Source: Eutypella sp. D-1 (lineage: Eukaryota > Ascomycota > Sordariomycetes > Xylariales > Diatrypaceae). Taken from it: a stretch of 64,000 nt of DNA. The notes beneath the pieces are model-generated. The model did no database searches. It saw nothing but the letters and a program-made list of their open reading frames with translations, and was not told where the DNA came from. Numbering within the stretch: position 1 is the first letter of the stretch; every line of letters starts with the position of its first letter. The stretch lies in assembly GCA_023313575.1 (NCBI GenBank), contig JAJTTP010000039.1, forward strand, positions 1-64,000, read 5' to 3'. Shown here piece after piece: positions 39,195 to 48,598 of this stretch. Both the position numbers and the translations under genes were made by a program.

Positions 39195-39250
39195 GTCTCT
39201 TTTTTCCTTTTCTCTTCACTCGTTTTACTCGTTGAAGAGAAAGGAAAAAA
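39195..39250. mobile_element. TTTTCCTTTTCTCTTCACTC hairpin inserted in HEG codons
   Basis: Same family as 8342-8390, lying inside the DYLLFK codons of the dead N-terminal domain; coding sequence resumes at TATTTAAACAAGG. Confidence 0.85.
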
Positions 39251-39439
39251 TATTTAAACAAGGTATTGAATTGTTGAATTTAAAAGCGAGATCTGATCTT
39301 GAGGGTATCCAAAAAATTGTAAGTATTAAAGCATCAATGAATTGAGGATTATCCGACACATTAATAACTCAATTTCCTACTGTCCAACCTGTTCCTCGTC
39401 CTATAGTTAATTTTGTGCGGGTTGCTTCGCTAGAAGAAA

Positions 39440-40378
39440 AAAGACTATATTCTACAAATGTAGTATCAGAATCTAACCTTTGTCCTTATTGAGTATCTGG
39501 ATTTGCAGATGCAGAGTCAAGCTTTTCTCTGAGTATGTTTAAAAGTAGTAAATCCAAAGCAGGTTGAGCAGTAAGACCCGATTTTATTATTAATTTGCAT
39601 AGTAAAGATACTGCGTTATTAAGAAGGATACATTCCTTCTTTGGTGTTGGTACTATTCGTGAACGTGAAGACAGGAACGTCATAACCTACACTGTTAGTT
39701 CTGTACGAGATATAACTAACGTTATTATACCTCATTTTGATAAATATCCTTTAGTTACTCACAAACTGGCAGATTACCTTTTATTTAAAAAAGGTGTTGA
39801 CTTATTAAATAGAAAAGCACACCACGAATTAGAAGGTATAATGCAAATTCTGAGTGCTAAAGCCTCAATGAATAAAGGGCTATCTTTAGCGATCTTATCT
39901 GAATTCCCAACAGTCATCCCCGATCCACGTCCAAGAGTTAATTCTGATGTTGTTATACCGCATCCTAACTGATTAACAGGTTTCGTAGATGGAGAAGGTT
40001 GTTTTTATGTTTTAGTTTCCGCAGATAAAAATTACTCGACTGGTGTGAGAGTTAAATTGACTTTTTATATTACTCAACATAGAAGAGATGAACTGTTAAT
40101 GGCTAAATTAATCGAGTACTTAGGATGTGGACGAGTCAACAAGCCATCAACTAGATCGAATGAAATGGATTTTGTTGTAACGAAAATTGGAGATATTCTA
40201 GGTAAGATAATCCCTTTTTTTTCCAAAAATATCCCTTACAGGGTGTGAAGTCTTTGGATTTAAGAGATTTCTGCGCGGTAGCTAAGATTATGGAGGATAA
40301 ATCTCATTTAACTTTGGAGGGTATGCGTAAGATAAAATCTTTAAAATCTGGGATGATTACTGGAAGAATAAATAGTTA
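39440..40378 (+). pseudogene. Two-domain LAGLIDADG HEG, one late frameshift
   Basis: The leader RLYSTNVVSES is followed by CPYWVSGFADAESSFSLSMF (domain one) and NWLTGFVDGEGCFYVLVSAD (domain two), using UGA as Trp. All is open to IIPFFSKN, where the frame slips at CCAAAAATATCC (about 40225), giving a stop at 40248. Beyond it the missing end is present in another frame (KSLDLRDFCAVAKIMEDKSH, ending GRINS at 40378). One indel separates it from an intact gene. Confidence 0.85.
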
Positions 40379-40409
40379 ATTATCTTAACTTTTTGACTGG
40401 CGGGTTTTG

Positions 40410-40810
40410 TTCACCCTAATTGACTGGCAGGTTTCGTAGATGGAGAGGGTTATTTTTATGTTAAAGTACAAAAGGCTAAAACTCCTTCAGGTTTTTTGGT
40501 TTCTATGCAATTCTCTATAACTCAACATGTAAGAGATGAGCTATTATTCACTAAATTGATTGACTACCTGGGGTGTGGTAAGATCGAAAAATCTTCAACC
40601 CGGACTAATGAAGTTAGATTTGTTATAAATAGATTTAGCGATCTTATTGATAAGATACTTACTTTCTTTGATAGATATCCTTTACATGGTATAAAGTCTA
40701 TGGATTATCTAGATTTCTATAAGGTATCTAAAATTATGGAAGATAAATCTCATTTAACTCCTGAAGGCCTTAAGAAGATAAGATCTGGAATGAATAAAGG
40801 TAGAATATAG
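40410..40810 (+). pseudogene. Extra second LAGLIDADG domain
   Basis: DWQVS-like sequence, then GFVDGEGYFYVKVQKAKTPS, SITQHVRDELLFTKLIDYLG, FSDLIDKILTFFDRYPLHGI and IRSGMNKGRI before TAG. It copies the C-terminal domain of the preceding ORF but has no first domain of its own. It is open as a single domain. It could be a leftover of tandem duplication or, less likely, act as a dimer. Confidence 0.7.
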
Positions 40811-41293
40811 TTATTTAGGAATAAAAGCCCCTAGTATGTAAAAAAAAAGTAAATCGTAGACCCTGTCTATATGGATGTATAGAATTTATAGAGTAATTTC
40901 AGATTTTATACATGAATTAGACAGATAAAACAAAGTTAATTGCATGGAAATCTTGTATGTAACAGTAGTGTATTATCTTCACTAGTGTTGATTAATAGAA
41001 TATACAAGAGTATCTGCAGCCAAACCTATATTAACTTTATTAATAATTTTAGTATAGGTAGGTTCAACGACTATTTAAAAAGGATTACCACCCTATCGCC
41101 TTTAAACTATGAAGGCAGGTAAAGGTATTAGATAATTCAGGAATTTATAGTTTTATCTTCCGGATTTTTAAGCAAACCCCCTTTTTATTTAAATCTTGTA
41201 GTACAATATATCGCATATTGTATAGATGGCATAGTCTGAACAATAATGTGAATTATTGAGATAAGGATTAAATGCCTTATGATAACATAATTG

Positions 41294-41374
41294 TCCAAGG
41301 AATAGAATATAGTGTTTCATCTTTCACTATAAGTGATGGTATTTTCGGTACTAGCTTTTTCTTTGCAACTGGCT
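41294..41374 (+). CDS. cox3: cox3 exon 6
   Basis: Encodes FQGIEYSVSSFTISDGIFGT, then SFFFATG and one base. Both edges follow the U/G rule and restore FTGFQGIEY upstream and TGFHGFHV downstream. It reads on in frame into the intron 6 ORF. Confidence 0.93.
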
Positions 41375-42396
41375 TTCTTTGCAAGTTTTGTTTTTTTTTC
41401 AATTATTATGTTAATATTTATTATAATTCTTATTTCAACTTTGTTAATAAAAGGTTATATAGCACCGCTTCACCGCGTATAAATGTTGCAGAATTTCCAC
41501 TTTCCCCTTACTGAGTCACTGGGTTTGCCGATGCTGAATCAAGTTTTAGTATAAAACTTTCTAAGAAAAGTACTTTAAAATCTGGGTGAACAGTTGTACC
41601 TGAATTTAGAATAGAGTTACACTATAGAGATATTTTATTGTTAAGGAGAATAAAGTATTATTTTGGTATAGGTATAATCAGCGAATATGAGAGTTCAAAT
41701 AAAGTAGTTTATAGTGTTCAGTCTTTGAGAGATATAGTTAATGTTATTATACCTCATTTTGATAAATATCCTTTAATTACTCAAAAGAATGCAGATTACC
41801 TTTTATTTAAGCAAGCTATTAATTTATTAAATAGTAAAGTTCACAAGGATTTAGATGGAATTCTCCGAATTGTAAGTATTAAAGCCTCAATGAATTCAGG
41901 TTTATCCGATAAATTAACAATTCAATTTCCAACTGTTATACCTGAACTGCGGCCAAAAGTAAATTCAGCTGTTGTAATGGATCCTAATTGATTAGCAGGT
42001 TTTGTAGATGGGGAGGGTTGTTTTTATGTTAATGTAACCAAATCTAAATCTTATTCTGTGGGCTTCAGAGTAGGTATATCTTTTTCTATCTCTCAACATA
42101 TTAGGGATGAGTTTTTATTAACAAAATTTATGGATTATTTAGGATGTGGTAATATAGAGAAGGTTTCAACCAGGTCAAATGGAGTAACCTTTGTTGTGTA
42201 TAAATTTAGCGATCTTATTCACAAGATCATTCCTTTTTTCCATAACTATCCTTTACTCGGAGTAAAGTCTATGGATTTTCAAGATTTCTGTGAAGTAGCT
42301 AAGATTATGGCAGACAAAGGTCATTTAACTCCTGAAGGTCTTAAGAAAATAAAATCTTTTAAATCAGGAATGAATACAGGAAGAATATATAATTAA
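41375..42396 (+). CDS. Two-domain LAGLIDADG endonuclease fused to cox3 exon 6
   Basis: An open frame with UGA as Trp. The leader FVNKRLYSTASPRINVAEFP precedes YWVTGFADAESSFSIKLSKK (domain one) and NWLAGFVDGEGCFYVNVTKS (domain two). It ends KSFKSGMNTGRIYN before TAA. Spacing, linker (KASMNSGLSDKL, then IQFPTVIPELRPKVN) and length match the family, with no breaks. It is the intact relative of the damaged array in intron 5, suggesting one came from the other within cox3. Confidence 0.93.
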
Positions 42397-42831
42397 ATAT
42401 AAATAACGTAACCCTAGCGTTATAAAAAGAGTGGGAGAAAAAAAATAAATGAAAAATTCATGAAGGCCCTATTTAATTATATAGGATAAACTAAGTGTGA
42501 GGCACGTTCTTTTAATTTATCTAGAAGTATGTGTAATTTTCGCTTTACGAGTGAGGACTTAATACAACTAAATTATGTTATATCATAAATAGAAAACAAG
42601 GTTAATCGCATGAAAATCTAAATAGGATTTATATTTATTAGTTCACTTTACATAATAAGAGTTAATATTATAAATTATTAGACAATTTGCAATCAACCTA
42701 ATATTAGATGTTACGATAAAATATCAGTATTAGAAGATTCAACGACAAAAAATCTTGCTTTACAATATATGGCATATTGTATTGATGACATTGTCTAAAC
42801 AAAGACGAGAGTTTTTGAATAATTTCTTTTG
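41375..42831 (+). other. cox3 intron 6, group I
   Basis: The ORF is followed by structured sequence (about 42470-42830) with TTAATCGCATGAAAATCTAA, GATTCAACGAC and GACATTGTCTAAACAAAGAC strands, related to the intron 5 tail. Confidence 0.88.
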
Positions 42832-42953
42832 TTCATGGGTTTCACGTGCTAATAGGTACGGCATTCTTATCAGTAGCACTTTGAAGAATATATAGTTATC
42901 ATGTCACTGATAATCATCACGTGGGTTTTGAAGGTGCTATATTATACTGACAT
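42832..42953 (+). CDS. cox3: cox3 exon 7
   Basis: Encodes FHGFHVLIGTAFLSVALWRI, YSYHVTDNHHVGFEGAILYW and H, including the conserved HHxGFE and YWH residues; UGA gives Trp in LWRI and YWH. It ends in CAT, and exon 8 resumes at TTTGTAGATG. Confidence 0.94.
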
Positions 42954-43288
42954 CTCTAAGGTGTCGTGAGTAAAATCTCACCTAATTGTTAATCCTATTA
43001 ATATCTGTCTGTATTATAAGGAAATAAAATTTAATGGATAAAATGTTATAGCAAGAACATTATAATTTTAATGATTTGATAAGGTTAAAACGGTTAATAA
43101 CTAATTTAGGTTTTTCTACTTTAGTTGAAGACCGTCGGTGGCTATAAACATCGCTACAGACTGGATCATCTACGTAGAGCTGAAATGCTCGCGAATGTAC
43201 AGTCGAAGTTTATAAAGGTTATTATAATTATAATCTAGTGGATATCAAATTGAAAGTTTTTAATTATAATTTAATTATTATAAGTTTG
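42954..43288 (+). other. cox3 intron 7, ORF-less group IB-like
   Basis: Only 335 bases, with the complete core: GAAGACCGTCGGTGGCTATA, CTACAGACTGGATCATCTAC and ATGTACAGTCGAAG. No ORF. It is the minimal form of the core that carries HEGs in cox3 introns 3 and 4, rns and nad6. Confidence 0.88.
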
Positions 43289-43345
43289 TTTGTAGATGTC
43301 GTTTGGCTTTTTTTGTACGTTTCAATATATTACTGGGGTTCTTAA
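43289..43345 (+). CDS. cox3: cox3 exon 8
   Basis: The last 18 codons FVDVVWLFLYVSIYYWGS and TAA at 43343-43345, the standard COX3 end. The complete protein from eight exons is about 270 residues, as expected. Confidence 0.95.
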   Translation, partial: FVDVVWLFLYVSIYYWGS

Positions 43346-43369
43346 ATAGTTTATTGTTGATATTAAAAG

Positions 43370-44553
43370 TAATGAGAATGGTATTTTTTAAGAATAAATA
43401 TAATTTAAAGTGTCCAGTTTTAAGTGTTAATTACTATGATAAATATTCAAATCCTTTTAATTTAAATATTGTAAGAAGATATAGTACGAAAATTGCAGTA
43501 CTTTCTACTTTAAAGGATGATTTTATTGAATGACTTTGTGGATTAATAGATGGAGAAGGTAGTTTTTATATAAATAAAAAAAAAAAATACAACTTTTAGT
43601 TTTAGGTTTGATATACATTTGCGATAAACTTCTTTTGGACTGTCAAACTTTAGGTATAGGTAAAGTATATGTTTCTGGGCTAATTGTACTTTTATTGTTT
43701 CAAAACTTGAATAACTACAAACAATTGTGGATCTATTATCTAACCGGCCTTTAAATTCAACTAAATATCTTAATTTTTTATATTTTAAAAAAGCTTTAGA
43801 TTTATAAAAAAAAATAACGTGGAAGGTTCATTTTCAGTTATAAGATAATCTAATAAATTTGAATTAATATTTAGTTTAAGTCAATCTTATATGGATGAGG
43901 TTTTAATGGATGCTATTAAATAATTTTTTTTAAATTTATCCGGTGATGATCAATCAGATGTTGTAGAAAAATCTCTTTATAAACCTAAGGGTATTAAACA
44001 TAAACAAGTGATTCAATTAGTTATAACTCAAACAAATTACATTAAAGATGTGTTAATTCCATTTTTTTTTGTTCTTTAGAGTGATACTCTAAAAAAGAAT
44101 TAGATTTTAAAGATTGAGTTACTATTTTTAAATTAAAAGAAAGAGGTCATCATTACTAAGAAGAGGGGTGCTACGCAGAGAGTTTTAAGTGATATTACTA
44201 ATCAAATGAATAATTATCGTTTATCAACTAATAGTAGTGGTATTAAGGTTGATAGAGATAAATTGTTAGAAGATGTTAATAAGTTATTAGAAGGGTCTTC
44301 TAATTATGAAATTGTAGGAGATAGAAAAATAATAAAATCTTTAAATAGATTGGTTGGAGTAGGAAAACAAGTAAACATCCAATTAGAAGAACAAGATGGA
44401 ACTGTTGTTAGAACATTTTTTTCAGTTTCGGATTGTGCTAAATTTTTTAATGCTTCACGTACTTTGATTTATAATAGAATACTTAAGAATAAACCAATTC
44501 TTTTCGGGGTATATATCAAGAAAAATGAATTTTTAGCTGTAGATTATAATTAA
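43370..44553 (+). pseudogene. LAGLIDADG + NUMOD1 HEG behind cox3, degenerate
   Basis: MRMVFFKNKYNLKCPVLSVN then a RRYSTKIAVL leader lead into EWLCGLIDGEGSFYINKK. The frame breaks in a run of about 12 A near 43583. Scattered traces follow (NVEGSFSVIR near 43815). Only the end, 44206-44553, is open: MNNYRLSTNSSGIKVDRDKL and a NUMOD1 module (VSDCAKFFNASRTLIYNRIL). It starts within 30 bases of the cox3 stop, the third dead HEG in this position. Confidence 0.75.
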
Positions 44554-44607
44554 AACGCTAGTTAACTATATTAAAAGTATTATACACATAAGTGTCTATG
44601 TGTATAA

Positions 44608-44679
44608 GATTCCTTAGCTTAAGCGGTAGAGCGTATTTTTGATAAGAATATGATCAGTGTTCGATTCACTGAGGAATTA
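44608..44679 (+). tRNA. trnI: tRNA-Ile (GAU)
   Basis: GATTCCT/AGGAATT acceptor, TATTT-TTGATAA-GAATA anticodon arm with GAT, and CAGTGTTCGATTCACTG T-arm. Confidence 0.93.
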
Positions 44680-44785
44680 ATGTATAAATAATAATAAATA
44701 ATTAGTGGTAGTTAGTATATCTACTCTTATATTTAAATAAAAGAGATCTATTGCAAACAATATATAGTGATATAGTTACCAATAA

Positions 44786-44871
44786 AGAGAATTGACCGAG
44801 TGGTTTAAGGTGGCTATCTTGAAAATAGTTATGGATCAGTTCCATCATGGGTTCGAATCCCCTATTCTCTG
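44786..44871 (+). tRNA. trnS2: tRNA-Ser (UGA)
   Basis: AGAGAAT/ATTCTCT acceptor, GCTAT-CTTGAAA-ATAGT anticodon arm with TGA, long variable arm, and TGGGTTCGAATCCCC T-arm. Confidence 0.94.
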
Positions 44872-45250
44872 CTAGGGGCATTGTTAAAGGTTATAGTTTC
44901 TTTTTATTAGATAGATGAAAATTCAGGATAAACTAATTAAAAATGACTCAAATATGTGATATATCTTCATTAAGTAAAATTGTAAGATATTTTACTTATA
45001 TTTAATCGGTGTTACGTTATTAATTCAAATAAATATAATAAAGTAGAGGTATTCCTATAATCTTTATATCTATGCCTTCATTCAAGGTATATTTTAAAAA
45101 TATACCTTGAATGAAGGCAAGTAGACTTGGCGTAGAATATATAAATTTATCTAATAACATAAGTACTAAACAAATTAAATAAAAAATATGGAATAAAGAA
45201 CGGCGTTCTTTAAATAAATATTACTTTTATATTGCTAGTTCTTATAATAA

Positions 45251-45322
45251 CGGGTCAGGGCTGGACGGTTAAGCGCCTCTTTTGGGTAGAGGATTTACTT
45301 CGTTCGATTCGAAGTGACCCGA
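45251..45322 (+). tRNA. trnP: tRNA-Pro (UGG)
   Basis: CGGGTCA/TGACCCG acceptor, CCTCT-TTTGGGT-AGAGG anticodon arm with TGG, and TTCGTTCGATTCGAA T-arm. Between 44872 and 45250 I see only AT-rich spacer with an inverted repeat near 45074-45120 (TTCAAGGTATATTTT and its complement). Confidence 0.95.
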
Positions 45323-45404
45323 AACTAAAGATTTATAGTGATATAGTGTACTAGATATAGAAAAATATTTATATATAATATAAATAAGTATACAAAGAGA
45401 CTAT

Positions 45405-45913
45405 TAGGGATCCCTATCGGAAGCTATGTATTAAAGAGTGGTCGAGTGATTAAAAAAGTTAGGTGTTCCTTACACATTCTTAGATAAGTTATGTGTTGGG
45501 AACACATATAAACTCTTAGAGAAATTAAATAATAAACGAAGGCGAATTGAAATATCTTAGTAGCTTCAGGAAAAGAAATCAAACGAGATTCTACAACTAG
45601 TGTGAATGAAAGTAGAGTAGCCTATACGTAGTATTAATAAGTAAAATGGACACAAACCTGTTTAAATATTAAGGGGAACCTTCCTCTAAGGCTAAATATA
45701 ATACATAAGCGACAGTGAAGAAGTACCGTGAGGGAACGGGTGAATTAGTGGTTTTATAAGCAGCTCGAGCTAAGGCAAGAGTGTACCTTTTGCATAATGG
45801 GTCACCAAGTTAACATTAGATGCGAGCTATTCGCGTAGTTAAACCGATGATTATCAATGCATTAGTGTCTAAAGTTAGACCCGAAGCTAGGTGATCTTAC
45901 TATAGTCAGGATT
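45405..45913 (+). rRNA. rnl: Large-subunit rRNA, exon 1
   Basis: Domain I/II start of 23S-type rRNA: AGTACCGTGAGGGAACGG (about 45727), GTAGTTAAACCGATGATTAT, then GACCCGAAGCTAGGTGATCT (about 45879). The 5' end is approximate. It ends at ...CAGGATT, where a group II intron begins with GTGTGAC. Confidence 0.88.
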
Positions 45914-47091
45914 GTGTGACAAGAAGTTGTATGTATCAATGTGGTGAGATTCCACCGGGAATGTATCTAGTCCCCGAGCCTGGTCACGGGTGCTGGAAAG
46001 AAGTTTATCTTAATATGCGTAATAGTATGGTAATTAAATTATATGATTATTAATTATTAAGATAAGTGAATTGAAAGTGCTAAGCCGTGATAGATAATGT
46101 ATTTTTTTAAGCTTGGCTTACCATGCTAAAACAAGGTAAAGTTAGTGGAAAGGGTATGTTGAATAAATATTAGGCTGAAATTATCCCAACTATGGAGAAC
46201 GAAAGTAAAGTATGCGAAGAGACGGTGTTTTATGATATAAACTAATAGGGGATTTAGAGAGTTGTAATTTTGCTTATGGTAATACTATAAACTTAATTTA
46301 TTAGAAGAGTAGGGAATTAATTACGATCCTTAGTTAATTCTAGATACCGAGCTACTCCATCGTATAGCATACCTCCTAAGGTTGAAGATTAAAGTGGTAC
46401 ATACAGAACTTGGTAAGCCCCAAGTCCACTTATTTATGGTAAATTCGTCATAATTATTAAGAGGCATTGTATAATAACTAAAACAATGTAACGGACTGGG
46501 GGTAGAGGAGTCTTTAAAAAGCGAATGCGCGTGAGTAATGATCGCGATAGAGTAGATTAATACTATTCTAAATTATGATTGATGAAACATTTTACAAATG
46601 AAACATTTTACAAATGAAACCTAGCCCCTTATCCCTCCGGTAAAATTTATCCAGGGGGGGGGCTAGCATTGAAATTTAACATGATATAAGAGGTATGAAT
46701 ACAAGGGGTAACATATGTAGACCTAACCATCGAATGGTAAACGATTTTATCGGGCTGACACCCCTGTAGGATCGAGGGCATACCCTTGTAATAGTTCTCT
46801 TACAATCCGCGAGTAATGGTAAAACCGTTACACCTGAATATGATGAAGAACTAAATTAATCCGTTTGATGGCGAAACATGGCAAGAGAAGAAATCATCCA
46901 GCGAAACGGTGCCTCTCATAAAGGTTACGGAGGTATACGGTTAGATGAACATTTCTGTAAGCGAGTTGAAATACTTCCCTCGGGAGATAAAAGGCCTTCC
47001 GACAGACTTCAAACCAGGGAGAAACGGATTAAGCAAATAGCCAAAGCTTACTACGGGGGCAAAATCAAGCGCAAGTATTAATTGATATATT

Positions 47092-48141
47092 TTGAGTTAC
47101 TCAGGGAATAATCGTAGATTATTATTCTACTCGCTTTTTAATTTATTATTTAATCAAGTCTTCGTAATATTTATTAAACACTTATATAGACAGATGCAAT
47201 TTAAGCATTTATTTTCACATTGTTATAGTACAGTAACTGAATCTTTAACTGAGAATCAAGTCACTAAAGCTCTGAGTCCTTGATTTATAACTGGATTTAC
47301 AGACGCTGAAGGTTGTTTTTTTATAGGTGTAATAAAAAACGCCAGATTTAAAACAAAATGGGAAGTTCAGCTTTCTTTTAAAATTGAGCTACATATAAAA
47401 GAGTTAGAGCTATTAAGGTTAATACAAAAATTCTTTAATGTGGGGAATATAAGAATTTTTAAAGATAAAGCTGCATATTATGTCAATTCTCTAAAGGATA
47501 TATCGATTATAGTTAACCATTTTGAAAATTATCCTCTTGTTTCTAAAAAACAAGGAGATTTCTTATTATTTAAATCTGTAATACAACTTATGACTAACCG
47601 TGAGCATTTAACTGAAGAAGGGCTACTAAAGATAGTTAGCATCAGGGCTTCTTTAAATAAAGGGCTATCTGATAAACTAAAGGTTAGTTTTCCTGATATT
47701 GTTCCTGCTATTAAACCTTCAGTTCCAAATGTTTATATAAAAGATGCTGAATGATTAGCAGGATTTATTACAGGTGAAGGTTGCTTCTTGGTTGTTACTT
47801 ATAAAGCTAATACTAATGTCGGAGTAGGGGTTTCTTTACGGTTTAAAATTGCTCAACATAACCGTGATTTGGACCTTCTGAGGTATTTAGTAGCTTATTT
47901 TGATTGCGGTTCTGTACAAAAATCAGGTGATTCAGTGGTAGAGTTTAGTGTAGCTAAATTTGAAAATCTAATATTAAGAATAGTTCCTTTTCTTGAAAAA
48001 CACCCTATATTAGGATCAAAGGCTTTAGATTTTGCAGATTTCCAGAAGGTAGCTGAGTTAATGAAAAACAAGGCACATCTTAGTAAATCGGGGTTAGAAA
48101 AAATATTAGCTGTAAAATCTCAAATGAATAGAGGTAGGTAG
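47092..48141 (+). CDS. LAGLIDADG endonuclease inside the group II intron
   Basis: 350 codons open, UGA as Trp. FKHLFSHCYSTVTESLTENQ is the leader, SPWFITGFTDAEGCFFIGVI domain one and EWLAGFITGEGCFLVVTYKA domain two, ending VKSQMNRGR and TAG. Catalytic acidic residues (DAEG and GEG) are present in both motifs. Group II introns normally encode a reverse transcriptase; a small known fungal class, in rRNA genes, encodes LAGLIDADG proteins instead, and this fits it. The ORF lies upstream of domain V, as expected for a domain III or IV insertion. Confidence 0.92.
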
Positions 48142-48429
48142 TTTCTATTAATATAGCTGTTACATTTAGACCCGTTAAAGTTTGCTCGCATTTTAGGAGC
48201 CTGTGGGATATAAGGTGTATCTCATTAATCATCAATCATAATTAGAATTTAGCTTTAATCAATTACTTAGACCGAAAGGTTGCTGACTTAAAGAATCGGT
48301 GACACCGTTTTATTTTTTACCCTTAGTAGTATAGGGGCGAGTTTATGTAGGGTAAATAATAAGATTGCTAAATATGGCTAGAAAGAAAAGCTAGATAATA
48401 AAGAGCTTAGATTTCGAGAGTGGTTGCCT

Positions 48430-48463
48430 GAGCGGTGTGAGCTGAAAGGTTCACGCACCGTTC
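48430..48463 (+). other. Group II domain V
   Basis: 34 bases: GAGC start, GTTC end, GAAA tetraloop, 14 or so base pairs with a CG bulge on the 3' side. It has the AGC triad on the 5' strand. Confidence 0.92.
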
Positions 48464-48496
48464 TTGTGGGGGGAAAGCTTGAGAGAGCCTACCTAT

Positions 48497-48598
48497 CCAG
48501 ACATAAAAGTCCGAACGGGTTATTGTAGCACAAATATCCGAAGAACTATGGTAAGTATAGTGAAAGACAAAACTGACCTAGATAGCTGGTAGTATTAC
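48497..48598 (+). rRNA. rnl: Large-subunit rRNA, exon 2
   Basis: CCAGACATAAAAGTCCGAAC, then AGTGAAAGACAAAACTGACC and TAGATAGCTGGT, equal to about 23S 790-810. It ends at AGCTGGT, a frequent intron site. Confidence 0.88.

Larger units (their letters stand above)
38815..39470 (+). pseudogene. LAGLIDADG N-terminal domain, broken by two hairpins
   Basis: CPYWVTGFADAESCFSLKMA opens the domain. A 32-nt GC hairpin (39018-39049) sits exactly between codons for SFF and GVGTIN. A second hairpin (39195-39250) sits in the DYLLFKQG codons. The domain ends with IVSIKASMNWGLSD, then FPTVQPVPRPIVNF. Bases on both sides of each insertion still match the sister domain at 39480-39960. It is followed by a fresh leader and a second copy of the same domain. 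Confidence 0.85.
38620..41293 (+). other. cox3 intron 5, group I with HEG array
   Basis: 2.67 kb. The ORF area holds repeated, partly dead LAGLIDADG domains (38860-40810). The 3' intron structure at about 40850-41250 includes GTTCAACGACTATTT (about 41063) and a GACATAGTCTGAACAATA-like strand. The same 3' arrangement is seen in intron 6. Confidence 0.85.
45914..48496 (+). other. Group II intron in rnl, with LAGLIDADG ORF
   Basis: 5' end GTGTGACAAGAAGTTG at 45914. Domain V is a 34-base hairpin at 48430-48463, starting GAGC and ending GTTC, with a GAAA loop and a two-base bulge. A domain VI-like stem follows, and the 3' end is near CCTAT (48496). Joining exons gives continuous rRNA. No reverse transcriptase is seen. 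A hairpin repeat (about 46621-46664) has inserted in it. A conspicuous 67-codon frame (46878-47081) has no known match and is likely structure. Confidence 0.88.

Noticed and set aside
46878..47081. 67-codon frame MAREEIIQRNGASHKG... in the group II intron
   Set aside because: It has normal-looking composition but no known match, and it lies within intron sequence expected to be structural RNA, so I did not call it a gene.
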